Translations under genes and position numbers: made by a program
Part shown: one piece after another, positions 10,677 to 22,450 of the stretch
How positions within the stretch are numbered: the first letter of the stretch is position 1
Layout: every line of letters begins with the position of its first letter
Notes under the pieces: model-generated
The model's input: only the letters and a program-made list of their open reading frames with translations
What the model was told of the DNA's origin: nothing
Databases searched by the model: none
NCBI GenBank assembly: GCA_036346405.1
Contig: CM070548.1
Coordinates: 89,611,333-89,675,332, forward strand
Direction: 5' to 3'
Length of the DNA stretch: 64,000 nucleotides
Origin: Phyllostachys edulis
Taxonomy: Eukaryota; Streptophyta; Magnoliopsida; Poales; Poaceae

Positions 10677-12051
10677 GAAATTACATGATTTCATACATCA
10701 CCTCAAAAATTGTATTACTTTTGGTAACGGTCAAATATTTTCCTACAAGTTTTGTAATCGTCTAAAGCAGGTCATTTCAAAACGTACTAGTTGTAGCGAT
10801 ATGTTAAAAATAAGCTAGAGTGAGAACACATCATTAGTCGGGTATTGGATTTTCTTTCTACAAAATACCTATTACATGGTCTCTTGAGTTGCACGTATCA
10901 ACATCTTCACATTCATGGAAGCAAATATCGTATTTTTATATATTTTATATCAGTAGAGCGGCCGTCCTTATACTCGGCGTGGCTGGACGAGTTTGATCAC
11001 AGCCTCACGTGGGTGTGTGTGCAGTGGCGGAGTTGGGCCTTAGACCGTCGGGGCAATGATCCGAGGTCTAACTGAAAATCACCTGTTGTTTTTTTAGCAG
11101 TATCATGTTGGCTGGGCTGGCCCGAGGCGCAGCCAATGGTGCTTCTACTGTGCTGTGGTGGCTAGGCTCGGTCGAGGTTTGACAAAGAATGAGCGGCCGG
11201 TCGGGTGGCATGTCGCGGCATAAACATCCACCTCGGCGTGGCTAGTCGGACCCAGCCTTGACCGTGCGTGGGTGTGCGTGTGGCTTGCTGGCCTTGGCCT
11301 CGGTCATGTGGGATGAGCGGCTCAGCGGGTGACATATCAGTGGCTGCGGCGGTACGGTCATTCTCCTTCTCGTCGGGACCGGTGTATTTCTCCTCTTTAA
11401 AATGAATGGCATAGCTCCTGCTCTTAGTTAAAAAAAATCATACAAGTGAGCCCTACTAAACACAATCAATGCTCTAAATCTGATATGATAGTAGGTTAGA
11501 TCATTGCAAAATTATATGGACGTTGGATTGAACGTTGGTGGCATAGAGTTGTCTCAAACAAGCCTAATTCCAACGCCACATCACATGATTGGTGCTAGAA
11601 GCAAGTCTCTACGAGTGACCTTGACTTAGCTACGATAAGAAACCTTTTCAATACCACCATTATTATCAATATTTTCGTAAAGCTCGGGGTTAGGTCAACC
11701 TTGTCTCTACAGGAGTATTTTATAGTTCATCCCCCTTCTCTTTGGTTTTGCTCTGCCACTAACAAATGACGTCTCGCCCATCCGAGAGACCCCCGCCATT
11801 TGTATGCCTTTCAAAGTCCCTTCTTCCTCGCTTGTGAGCCCTAACTCTTGAATCAGTCTAATAACTCAACGCCTCAAGTGCCCTACCTCCTTCAACGCCA
11901 CCTACACCCCCCTATGTCTTTCCATGATCTCGTTTCTATTTCTGCTCATCTTTTCTCCCTTCCACATCTCACATGGCGACCTACCCCCTTTCAACGCTAT
12001 TTCTATTCCGATTAGCCCCTTAGTAGCACGGTCTATAATCGAGTGTGGGCG
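10677..12051. other. intergenic, no gene recognised
   Basis: A segment GGCGTGGCT(G/A)G..AG..TTGA appears twice, near 10977 and 11236, suggesting an old duplication. CAGTGGCGGAGTTGGGCC at 11031 resembles the MITE terminus at 12059 but has no matching partner with a target duplication. No open frame worth calling. Confidence 0.4.
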
Positions 12052-12058
12052 TGATGCT

Positions 12059-12213
12059 CAGTGGCGGAGCTTGAGCCAAATTTAAGAGGAGGCCATCTAA
12101 TGGGTTGGGAAAGATATGGATCAAATGCTGTTATTTTCTCAGTGTACTCTTAGGAAATTTCAGATTGCTGGAGGCCACGGCCCAGTTTGGCCTTAACCAA
12201 GCTCTGCCCCTGC
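12059..12213. mobile_element. hAT-type MITE (155 bp)
   Basis: Begins CAGTGGCGGAGCTTGAGCC and ends, read on the other strand, GCAGGGGCAGAGCTTGG. The direct repeat TGATGCT (12052-12058 and 12214-12220) flanks it. Seven bases is one short of the hAT standard, so one flanking base has probably changed. Confidence 0.6.
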
Positions 12214-12249
12214 TGATGCTAAATAGAACTTTTGCCGCAACGCTATGCA

Positions 12250-12519
12250 CAGGGACGGAACTAGAACGAAAATGACCAGGGTTCACCACTTCACTCTACA
12301 TATAACAACATATATAATCTTGAAGTAACAATATACTAAATAGTAATTTATGCGGCAAACATTGGTAAAATGCACCATCCGACCAGAGGTTGGACTGAAC
12401 CAGGGTGCATAACTTTTGAACAAGGGGGTACACATATGGTATATATAGGCTAATCTCTGCTATTTTTTTTTGATCCGGTGTCCTGTGACACCGGATCCTA
12501 CCATGCAGTTCCGCCCCTG
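12250..12519. mobile_element. hAT-type MITE (270 bp)
   Basis: Termini CAGGGACGGAACTAG and, on the other strand, CAGGGGCGGAACTGC. An exact 8-bp duplication GCTATGCA flanks it (12242-12249 and 12520-12527). AT-rich interior, no coding capacity. It sits only 30 bp from the preceding MITE. Confidence 0.85.
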
Positions 12520-12527
12520 GCTATGCA

Positions 12528-13344
12528 ACCTTGTTGCCATGTTTCGCCCTTCAAAGAAAAAGAGTTAAGAAAATCCAGATGATGTTGAGTTCAGAAAATC
12601 CAAATGATGTGTGCATGCTAAGTAGCAACGAGGTACGGGGTTTTTTTTTGACTAGCAAGAACACACTAAAATCGCTTGATATTCCACGGAGTGTGTTGTA
12701 CCGGCTCTGACCTTCGAGAAATAATACCCCAAGTGAGACCGAATTTGCCGTTGCTCACATTCGCTGTCGTTGGTTTGTTCACCGGCCTAGTTCCCACTTC
12801 TCACACGCACACGGCACACACTACTACTGCTAGATGGGTACGCGCGCGATGCTGCGTCCGTCTGATAGATATAGGATGTTTGGCACGTGTACAGTAGAAG
12901 AGGGTTGGGAAACGGTGTTGGCTGGACAAAGAATAGGTCGGTTTCAAAAGTTGAGTACAGGCAGAGCAAATTATTACATACTTAGCATCGTTAGTCACTG
13001 GCATTGCACAAATTTGTTTAGGTGTCATGAAAATGTAAGCGTACTCCAACAGCATTGATGCGCATCAAAATGTGTACAACTGCAGAGGTAGTGTAATTGG
13101 CAAAGCAAACATCAGTTTTTCGTTGTGGAATATAGAACCAACAGGGACAGAAGTACTTGTTGCAGGGATAGTAACATGTGGGTGAGATGACTTATTATTA
13201 TCTGATGCAAGGATAGTAATTTGTAGCAACGAGATAATATGTTAATGTTTGTTGTAGGGTAGTAAAACTGCAATGGGAAAACAAGGATAGCAGCAAGGTA
13301 ATGCATATTACAGGAAATATATAAGTGTTTTCATATTTTTTGGG
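12528..13344. other. intergenic, no gene recognised
   Basis: AT-rich sequence with a few short open frames on both strands that overlap each other. Around 13130-13300 a loose repeat built on AGGGATAGTAA / GGATAGTAATTTG recurs three or four times. No element boundary or gene motif found. Confidence 0.4.
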
Positions 13345-14414
13345 GGGGAATTTGATATATGCCATTGCAGAGTGTCCAAATTAGAGAAGTGCCACTACAA
13401 AGTGACAGCTCCTAAAAATGTCATTGTAGACATAACTTGCTCAAAAACATGCCACTAGTATATATATTCTTTCAGTATTGGACCAAATTGTCCCTACCTT
13501 CTCCTTCACCACTCCTCACACGTCTTCTTTATCAAAATTTCCCCATTTTTAGAGCTCCACGCCGCCATCTCCCCGTTGCTTTTCTATGGGGCTTGCTCCT
13601 CTGGTCTCTTCTCCCTCCGGTCGGCCTCTCCTCATGGTGTCGCCCCGTCGCCGCTGGCTCTCTGCCGCCAGGCCACCACCGCCTTGGCCCGGCGCCTCTC
13701 TCTCTCTCTCTCTCTCTCTGGGTCTCCCTACGGCGTCGCCCTCTCATCCGGGCTCCTACGCTGCACCACCGCCACCCGCGTCACCTCCGGCGCTGCTTCC
13801 TCCCCTGGTACCGTCGCCGATGCCACCGGGCTTGGCCCCGCGCATGTGCCTCTGCTTGACCGGTTTGCCGCCTCCTCTTGGTTTCGCCGACGCTGCTGCG
13901 CCGCTTCTGGCTCGGTCAGTCAGCGGTTGTGTCTTGCTGGCTCGGCTGGATCTGCGGCGTAGGTGTGCATGTGTGACCTCAAATTGTCGTCGTGATCCCG
14001 TCCCCACGCCGACCATTGCATTCACCGCCTCGTCATTGCGTCGCACCACTGAGCCCCATCGATGTGGCCAAGCTGGGCCCGGAGGACTGGAGGATGCGGG
14101 AGGACCTTGTCCGCCTCTGCTCCGACACCGAGGCGCGGCTCGAGGCGTCGCTTTTGTGCTTGTTCATCTTTGTGGAATGGAGCGACGACCATAGGAGATG
14201 TGCGGGGAGAAAGAATGAGAAGCGGCTGGAGAGCGAGGGTGACATGGGAATGTGAAGAAAACGAGGGCAATAACGTCCAATATTTGTGAAATGTGTAGAT
14301 CGGTGGCATTTCTATGAGCAAGTTATGTCTACAATGGTATTTTTAGGAGCCTTCACTTTGTAGTGGCACTTCTCTGATTTATATACTCTACAATGGCATA
14401 TATCAAATTTCCCC
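13345..14414. mobile_element. Mutator-like element with long TIRs and GC-rich cargo (Pack-MULE candidate)
   Basis: Left terminus about 13345-13460 and right terminus about 14295-14414 are ~110-bp inverted repeats: GGGGAATTTGATATATGCCA on the left matches GGGGAAATTTGATATATGCC read from the right. Further in, GTGCCACTACAAAGTGA and GACATAACTTGCTCA are shared. Long TIRs starting with G-runs are typical of MULEs. The ~830-bp interior is strongly GC-rich with a (TC)n tract at 13701-13718 and is open in several frames, as in captured gene sequence. Flanking T-runs (TTTTTTGGG / TTTTTTAGG) may be a 9-bp target duplication, but it is ambiguous. Confidence 0.65.
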
Positions 14415-16302
14415 TGTTTTTTAGGTAGCATATAATATTTGCATGCTCTAGTTTGCAGTCCATAATATATCTAGCATGGGGGGAAACCTGTCGGTTATAA
14501 CATAGTAGTTATTTTGAAGAACGAATGTTGTGTCCGAAGGTGTGGGCTGCACGTCGATGGCATGTACATAAGGAATCGAAGCAAGTTACACGCATAGAAT
14601 GTTGTTGCAGTGTTGTACCGGGTTGAAAGCAATATGGCTTTGTGACGTCAGAGTCCTTGGGTATGTTTTTTTTCTTGTTCATCCCATACAACAAGGATAA
14701 CAGATGTGGCTAGCTATATTTGTAGGTAGTTTCGAAATGGAAGCAGTATGTGTATTGTGGGATGCGTATAAAACGTTGTATAATAGAACTAAAATGATAT
14801 GTAGTTTAAGCATGGTAGAAAAAAGACAGTTGTAAAGACAAATGGTATGGCATGGTTGTAATATGCGTGGTGCAGATAGAAAGCGGCGCTTAGGCTAGTA
14901 GGCACACGTTGTTCTACTAAGAGTATACAATTTTTTTTAATCTCTATGTGGTTATGTGCGTAGAATCTTTCGGAAGCTTAAGTGGATAGTTGTTAGATAC
15001 ACATATGATATCCCCTAGTTCTTCCATCTCCATCAATGTGATAGGTAGGAGGTAATAGAGTGCAAATAAATAGGGTTTAACACAATGTAATATTTTCTTG
15101 TCAATTTTACGTCACATCCACTGATCCACATAGCTATCATGTTTTTTTGTAGAGTGAGCCACGGTTCATTGAAAATTCGATGCTATTAATAGGGGGTCTT
15201 TTTTTTTACTATTGTATGCCACAGTTATGTGTTATAAATTGCCAATGTGATTGCCTCATATATAAAAAGAACATTTACAGAACTTTTGAAATATTTGGGG
15301 TACTATAAGGAAATACAAGGATAGGCAGTTGCTATAGTCTATCAAGGTATATTTTTTTGTGGGTGTAGCCAGCACTGCAAGCGATACCAATAGAAGAATT
15401 GGTCCTGATCTTAAGAGGGGGGGGGGGGTAAAAAAGGATTTAACCTAGGTATTTGAATTAATTTAATAATCACTACAATGCAAATCTGGATACACACTTG
15501 CTACAAAACTGAGTGCCGTGCTATACAAATGTATTGGACTGACAAACTTTAGGCAGTAAACATCCTGAATCGGTTTTTTTTTAAAATAAAAATGGAAAGA
15601 ACGTTTACGAAAAGAGCTATGTGAAGGTTTTTTTTTTTGGTAAAGTATTCTTGCAAAGCAACACTAATAAATCTGCATCTGTAGGCATTTTTTTGGTGAA
15701 TTGCCTGTTCATGGGTTTATAGAAAGTGTCGGGTTTGCACCACCATTCAGGTAAAAGAGAAATAATGTATCAATCTGTTTAGAAAGATTTCAGTATGTTA
15801 ATGGAATATGTAACAGAGACATGGAAAGCTACGTCATTGAACATGTCAACATAATTCCTAAAAAGTTTTTTTCAGTCTGCATTAGACAGGTTGAGAGAAT
15901 ACCTTGCAAGTTTGCTTTCAAATGATGCATCCATTTCTAGCTTTGTCATGGCTGATGGTCTGTTCTCTTGCAGTGCATGCAATATTTACGCAGTTGTATT
16001 AGCAAAACAACATACTAAGAATAGCAACGCGACGATACATTGATACTATATTTGTGTAAAATTTTGTGTGAATCAAAATCAGTTGCAAGGCGTGTATATT
16101 CAGACGTGCCGCGTTTAGCAAGGACTAACTTTGATACCTTGGTCTGTGCATTTTTAGCAGTATAAATTATGAGCAGAGATACATAAGAGTCAAGTAGCAA
16201 AAGTAATATATGTATATATGAGAATTGTGTACAACAGCAAATGAACAGCACAATATACTAAGGATTGTATGGGAGGAAAAAATCTTCAATACAAACCGGG
16301 AG
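14415..16302. other. intergenic, no gene recognised
   Basis: AT-rich, with a run of 12 G at 15417-15428 and several T-runs. Short open frames only. No terminal repeats or target duplications identified. The right part may have been intron or flank of the GH5-like pseudogene before the hAT insertion at 16311, but no catalytic-domain exon is visible here. Confidence 0.4.
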
Positions 16303-16310
16303 GATATCAC

Positions 16311-17173
16311 TAAGGTTATTAAGTCGGTAAGTCAACACTACCCCGCTAGTGACCGACTTACCGACTAGTCATCTAGTCGCCCGACTAGTCAACAGGCACT
16401 GTTCACATGTTCTACACAATACACACAACCGGCACACACACACCTAGCACACACAATCACACACAACACATCACCCCACACCTCACCCACACCCACACAC
16501 ACAACCACGCACACCACGCACTCCACCATACACACACAGCCACACACACAGCGCAGTTGGGAGCAGAGGAGGGCGACGGCGATGGCGAGAGGGAGCAGAG
16601 GATGAAGGCCGGCGGCGGTACGGTGGGAGCTGGCTTCGGAGCCCGGATCTGGAGCTCTGTGGCATCTGCGCCTCTCCGAGCTCACGTGTGCGGCGCGAAG
16701 GAAGGACCGAAGGAGGATGAAGGCTAGCGGCGAGGTGGGAGCTGGCCGGCTGCGCGGCGGAGATCGGATCTGGGAGCTGCGCGGCTTACCGGCGGCGCAG
16801 AGGAAGGACCGAAGGAGGATGAAGGCCGGAGGCGAGGTGGGAGCTGGCCGGCGGCGCAGCGGAGACCAGATCTGCGCGGCTGTGCCTCTCGGCCCTCTCC
16901 GAGCTCACGCGTGAGTTGAACCCGACTGCCCTCCCTCACTCCCTCACTCCCTCACTCCCCCCTCTTACCTCTTTGCCACTGCGCCGCTGCCCCTGACAGC
17001 CCGGCCCTACGTCTCAGTCGCCCGACTTTGCTTCCGATTGGTCAACTAATCGACCGGCAAGTCGACGACTAGTCCACCGGTCGCCCGACTTGCGCCGGCA
17101 AGTCGAGTCGGTGTCTCCAGTCGGTCATCCTCCAACGACTTGTTGACGACTAGTCGACGACTTGATAGCCATG
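16311..17173. mobile_element. hAT-type non-autonomous element
   Basis: An exact 8-bp duplication GATATCAC flanks it (16303-16310 and 17174-17181). Termini TAAGGTTATTAAGTCGG and, on the other strand, CATGGCTATCAAGTCGTCG are inverted copies. Both ends are crowded with GACTAGTC/CGACTTG palindromes. The interior has a CA-rich stretch (16420-16555) and a GC-rich block with a ~90-bp direct duplication (around 16700-16900, AAGGACCGAAGGAGGATGAA twice). No transposase. Confidence 0.8.
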
Positions 17174-17206
17174 GATATCACACAGCTCTGAAATTATGGA
17201 ACTTAC

Positions 17207-18585
17207 TGTCAAGACATTTTTTGCGTGGTCAGGTCCATATCCATTGGCAAACTGGTAATTTCCATGCAAGCCATTGGCAACAATTGTGATCTCAAATACT
17301 ACCATATCATCATCCCATCCTGGTTGGGAAGGATAATTTGAAGTAAGCTGATTAGTGTTTATGACCTGAATAATGGAGTATATGTCAACTTTCCTGATGG
17401 CACCGATGAAGCCTAAGCTGTTTAGCTTCATTTCTATCAGAAGGAATCTGATGATAGTGCATTATTGCTGCCACCTCTCAAGATGATATAAAGAAAATAA
17501 GAAACTCTTGCAAATAGCTCCCATTTAAAAGCTTCGTATGAAGCATTGTATTGTTCTTTTTGATGTAAAATTTTCTAGTGTCTCCTGATGAATCTGTAGT
17601 TGCTGAGATCACGTCCCCGTTACTTGATGTTAAGAACTGACCTTCGAAGCACCGGAATTGAAATTCACTTTATGAAACTCTCCGCAGCTGAAAAGAGAAC
17701 CACGAAGAATGAAATTCGGATCAAATTTCACATATGATTAACTCTAGTCTATGACCAACAATACATTATAATATATTATTTTCTTCAAGTACGTTTCTCT
17801 TCCCTAGAAACTATCAAAGACTTAAGAAAAAGGACAACAAATGAAGAGAAAACTGGTGAGCCTATGTCATTTACTAAACCTGGCCCTCCTGCCACTTGGA
17901 AACACACATTCACATACATATGATAATTCTGTGATCTGTACATTATGAAGCCATGTTGTTTTTTCAAACCTGCTTAAAACTAAACAGTTCTCCCCTTGGT
18001 CCCTACGTACTACATTGGTCCTTCAACATTGTGGTGACTGGTGAGTCTAAATAATCAAATCAGGATTTGGAGTCGCATCAGTGACCTAAAGACTGAAGTT
18101 CAGGGATCTAAATAGTTCCCTTGAGAAAAGATCAGTGCAAAAAAAGGGAACAAAATGCTACTTTGCCGTGCAGTTTTATCTCAAATCTCCAAAACAGAAC
18201 AATTCAACTCCCAAGTAGGTATGAAAGATGTGTATTATCAATTCAGATTCATTTGACAGTTCTAGCAATAAGACAGCACAACCTACCCCCACCTTGAAGG
18301 TTTCCCATGATGAAGTAGCATCCTGATCCACTGTCATGTTCCCCCCGCCGCCACCACCACCTGCACTCACTTACTTCTGGAGCCCCATAGACTTTAGCTG
18401 CACCTGCGTGCTATCCTGAAGCAAAAAAACCTACTGTCAAATGAGAAGAAAGAAAAATGCAGAGCGTTGCGCGCAACACGAGCTGCAAGAACCAGAGAAC
18501 CCACAAGCATGTCCCCGTTTGGGATGTCATCAAACAAAGAAGGCTTGATCCACCCCTCCACCACCAGCCGACCTCCCAAGTTCAC
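17207..18585 (-). pseudogene. GH5 glucan 1,3-beta-glucosidase/mannanase-like gene fragment, N-terminal half
   Basis: Four exons of a plant GH5 protein with an N-terminal fascin-like domain can be read on the - strand. About 18585-18505 gives NLGGRLVVEGWIKPSLFDD. 18415-18293 carries TQVQLKSMGLQK, then a TAA stop, then NMTVDQDATSSWETFK. 17687 to about 17508 carries FRCFEGQFLTSSNGDVISA and LHTKLLNGSYLQ. 17365-17207 carries TNQLTSNYPSQPGWDDDM and HGNYQFANGYGP. Stops at 18371-18373 and 17670-17672 (TAA), plus a lost donor after the third exon, show it is dead. The GH5 TIM-barrel exons that should follow are absent, and the hAT insertion at 17173 lies in what would be the next intron. Family recognised from memory of the plant proteins. 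Confidence 0.7.
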
Positions 18586-19279
18586 CCCCTGACCTTGGTG
18601 AAGTCACTATTTGCAAAGGGAAGCACACAAATAAAGCGCCAAGACGCCAAGACGGGAAAGAACAATCACATAGAAGCAAGTTAGACTGAGCCACGAGATT
18701 AATTTTCACTTGATGACGAATTCCTGCCAAATCGAACTCGAGTACGGCGCGTCGTCGGCGCAGGTGGAGAGGAGACGACTGGAGGCAGCGGAGCTGAAGG
18801 CCACAACCCGTGCCGCGGCAGTGACGGGGTGACGCAACCGACGCGGATAGTGGGCCGACACGTTGTAGGAGGAAACACCGGGAGACAGCGGGGAGAGATG
18901 CGAATGGGGCGACGAAACCTAGAAGACATGGTCAAACTCAAACGGAACAGAAGACCGCAAGGCGATGCAGAGAGGATAAGCGCACTATGCAGCCGCTGAA
19001 GCGCAATTTACAGAAATCATGGGACAGCACTAGCCGAGCAACAAGCACATAACGCATGCGTGGCGTGTCGTGAAGAGTGACCTGGACGCAAGGACAAGGA
19101 CTAGGGACGCGCTGGCACGTAAGCAGAAACGACGATGGCAAAGCGTTTGGCTACGAGGATGCCACGGAGGAAGCGGACAGACAAATTCTTGCGGAGTAAA
19201 ATAGAACAACGGAGATTGCATGTGCACAATGACAGGTGGATCGTAGCGAAGGAGAAGCAAGGAAATCTCTCACTATAGC
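18586..19279. other. flank of the GH5-like pseudogene, no intact gene
   Basis: The signal-peptide exon of the GH5-like gene might be expected here on the - strand. An open stretch at 18941-18699 is Arg/Pro/Ser-rich and does not look like a secretion signal. No other gene or element recognised. Confidence 0.35.
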
Positions 19280-22040
19280 CAGGGGTGGCCAAACAGGCCG
19301 CCCGGTCCGGCTAGGCACCACCCGTTCCGGCTCGATTACTATTCGTGCCGGGCCGAGCTGGTCCAAGGGTCGGGGTGACGGTCCAGGCACGGCCCGTCGG
19401 GCATTCATACCGTGCCGGGCCGGTCCGAGCCCGTTCAGCCCATCGGTCCAGATGCGGCCCGTTTGGCTCATCAGAACAAAAAAGTCCAAAATAGGCGTTG
19501 GTGTAGAAGAAGACGAAGAAGTCCTGGACCTGGACCTAGAGGAAGAGGCACCGAAGATCGCGCCCCATATATTTGTCTTCCTACTTGAGGTGGGGGCTAC
19601 TGAAGACCGTTGTGAACGGACTCCTCGGAACCTACTCTCATACCTTTGGTAAACCTCGTATAACCAAGAACGAACTTCTGCAAAATAGTCAGTATAGTCT
19701 AGTCCCGTAGCATCACTAAGAAGATCAAGTACAGCACCAAATGTATCAATTTTAGCCCTAACATCTAAAAGAAATGCAAATGCATATAGATAAGGAATAT
19801 CTCTCCAATATTTAAGGTATTTAGATTTCACGGAAACAACAGCATCGTGTAAAACTAAGTCTTTCGATTGAGTAGCAATCTGTAAAATAGTATACACAAT
19901 GATAAGAGATGTTGGATAGTAGATAGGGGATAAAGCAACAGTTGCCTCATAAAAAATTTCTAAAAACGACAGTATCTTCTCAGCAACGAACCAATGTTGC
20001 TCAGTTAATAGTATAGTATCGTACATGCTAGAATAGTGCGTTTGAATAAATACAGAAAAAGTGCTCTTGTATGGTAAAAAATTCTTAAGCATGAGGTAAG
20101 TAGAGTTCCACCTTACCTCCATGTCCAAACCGAACTTTCTTGGACGTACATCCATCGCCCTGCAGAAGTTCTTATATTGTGCTATTCTTACGTTATTATT
20201 ATTCAAGAAAGAAATCGCATCGCGAAAAGCTTTAATATACGGATTCAACCTCTTCAAACTACATTTGACTATAAGGTTGATAATATGACAAGCGCATCGT
20301 TGATGTAGAAAGAAGGAATCGGCATATGTACTCAACACTGGAATAAGAATGTCCATGGCCCTAAAGTTTGAAGCAGTGTTGTCTAGAGTAATTACGAATA
20401 TTTTGTCTGTAAGACCAAAGTCTTCCACGACTTTGATAATACAGTTCGCAATATTCTCCCCCGTGTGTGCTACACCAATTAATTTCAAAGCTATAATCCT
20501 TTTCTCCATTACCCAGTCATCATTAATATGATGCGCAACTACACTAAGGTAATCCTCCTTAACCCGATCACTCTATATGTCCGAGATAAGGGCCACCGAA
20601 AATGTGCACGTACTAAATAGCTCCTTTATTTTATTACGACGTTCATTATAGTATTTCACTAGATCTCCAGTTGTTGTTTGTCTAGAAACGGAAGAAAATC
20701 TAGGAATATACACAATCCTAATGTAATTTTGGAAAGAAGCAGACTCGCCAAAGCCTAACAGTAAATCCTCAAAAGCAATTAAACGACAGAGAGATTGGCG
20801 GACTACCTGAGGATTGTAGTCTCAGCTAGATACCGTACTGTCGGAGTTGTATTGCAGCTTCGTCTGCCTCATCATCAATTCTTGCTTTGTTCGATATCTT
20901 GTAGCATGTCTAATCAAGTGCTCCGTTCCACCTGTAGACTTTGCAGACAATTCATGGCAACAAATTTTACAAATAGCATACGGTACCTCATTTCCCGCCG
21001 CGTCTTGCTTGGTTGTCCTATCGAAATTCTCGCACACTCCAGGTGTAGATGGCCTCAACCTCTTTGCTCCGGTTGCCGTTGAGCCTGATGCTGACGTGGA
21101 GCCTGATGACGGAAGTCCACCTTGCTCCTCCGGTGAAACCTCTGGTTGGTTTGAGGCAGCCGGAGCCGCCTCCATAGACGCAATTTCCTTCGAAGAAAGT
21201 CTGTAATCACCAAGAATAAAGCTGTCGTAAGGACTGTCCATAACGAAAACTGCAAAATCGAAACTAACACTATTGCTACTTTCATCTTAGCATAACAATA
21301 ACTAACAATAAAAGTATTACAAAAATAGTATTGTACCTCTTTCGCTGACTTGGTGACGAAAATTGAAATTTCCAAATGTTGGCACAATTTTTTTTTAATT
21401 TTGCCAAATTAGCTCAATACGGATTTGAATTTGCACAACACAATTTCAAAGAGAGAATGTGAAATGAAGGGGTGCTGAATGAGGGGGGTATGGTGGCTAT
21501 TTATAGAAAAAATTTCGTTTTTAAATTTTTTTTTTGCTATTTTTTAAGACCCACCGGTAAAAAATGGTCAAAAAAAACCTCATAACGGCTGAATTTTTCT
21601 GGCATGGCTGGGCATGACACGGTCCGCCGCCCTCACGCCCATCCTTCTCTCCCCACCCTCTCTCGCCTGCTTGCGCTTGCGTGCAAGATGCCTCACTCCT
21701 CGCCTCGCGACCCTCCTCTCGCCTCGCCCCCGACCGTCGCCAGCCTGCACCCCGCACCGCCTCGGCGTCGTCATCGACCTGCCGCCTCCTCGATCCCGCC
21801 TCGACGACCTGCTTTGCCTCGACGACCCGTGCGGCTCGCGGCGACGCCCTCCTCATTCCTTCGCTCCGGCGCCGCTGCCTCCGGTCCTCCGCCTCCCCGC
21901 AGCCGTGCCTCCCAGGCCACACGAGCCGTCTGCGTGCGACATACCGATTCGACCTTTGTTACGTCTTTGTCTTTGGTAAACCGCCGTCTTAGAGATGACG
22001 GTCGAGCACAACCTGTAGTCTCGTGTCGGGCCAGCACGGT
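19280..22040 (-). mobile_element. hAT transposon with defective transposase, right end uncertain
   Basis: The left terminus at 19280 is CAGGGGTGGCCAAACAGGCC, a classic plant hAT end, followed by GTGCCGGGCC sub-terminal repeats. A BED-finger hAT transposase lies inside on the - strand. Near 22022-22040 the motif GTCGGGCCAGCACGG resembles the sub-terminal repeats of the opposite end, but a matching TIR and 8-bp duplication of the left flank (ACTATAGC) could not be found. The right end is therefore lost or diverged. The GC-rich segment 21600-22020 would be the transposase promoter/leader side. Confidence 0.65.
19480..21241 (-). pseudogene. hAT transposase (BED zinc finger, RICESLEEPER type), broken
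   Basis: One frame runs from ATG at 21239-21241. The BED-type finger shows CKICCHEL..GGTEHLIRH. The catalytic part from 20509 shows the DNTASNF, RCACHIINLIVK and EVRWNSTYLML motifs typical of hAT transposases. Two in-frame stops interrupt it: TGA at 20822-20824 and TAG at 20573-20575. The C-terminal dimerisation domain is missing: after a Ser-rich linker the frame runs straight into the terminal repeats near 19480. Full-length relatives are about 650-700 aa. It should be inactive. Confidence 0.85.
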
Positions 22041-22050
22041 CTATAAATAG
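22041..22050 (+). promoter_or_regulatory. candidate TATA box of DEK1
   Basis: CTATAAATAG is a near-perfect plant TATA box. It lies about 150-250 bp upstream of a pyrimidine-rich stretch (22259-22305) and the first leader exon of DEK1. It also directly abuts hAT-like sub-terminal sequence, so it may instead be a chance match. Confidence 0.4.
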
Positions 22051-22189
22051 TACGAGTTGTATCGTGTTTGAATCAGATCTACAGTATCATACCTCACGCC
22101 GACGGTCCAATAGGGCAGATCAAAGAGAGAAGATTACTCGGAGTAGCCAGTCACGCACGCTCACGCTGAAGCAGTCGGGCAGGAGATGC

Positions 22190-22450
22190 AGCACACCAAC
22201 CAAACACTGGTCAGCACCGCAGCCCACCCAACCCCCGAGTTGACAAACGTCGCTCTTTGTCTCCCCCACCCTGCCCTCTCTCTGTCTCTCTCTCCCCTTC
22301 GCTCACGGCACAGGTCTCGCAAGCGCACGGAGAAGAATCGAATCGCAGCTCGAGAGGGGAAAAAAGACCGTACCTAGGGTTTCGCTGGCCGGCGGGAAGC
22401 CCACCGTCGCCGCCGCCGTAGGAGTCGCCGGAGGCGGCGCCTCCGCTGAG
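22190..22450 (+). other. DEK1: 5' untranslated exon of DEK1 (approximate start)
   Basis: CT-rich sequence at 22259-22305 (grass Y-patch style) is followed by GC-rich leader sequence ending CTCCGCTGAG, with a GTAACC donor at 22451. The start is a guess. The leader intron would run to an AG acceptor at 24051-24052, giving a second leader segment 24053-24111 before the ATG. Confidence 0.5.

Noticed and set aside
11031..11765. Possible larger MITE bounded by CAGTGGCGGAG and CTCTGCCACT
   Set aside because: The ends are loosely inverted but the flanking bases do not match, so there is no target duplication.
19151..19480. C-terminal extension of the 452-codon - strand frame
   Set aside because: After the transposase part the frame simply runs through hAT terminal repeats and out into flanking DNA at 19280; it is not a protein domain.
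21521..22050. Several overlapping GC-rich open frames (up to 148 codons) on both strands
   Set aside because: Arg/Pro/Ser/Ala-rich in every frame and open on both strands, a composition effect with no domain motif.
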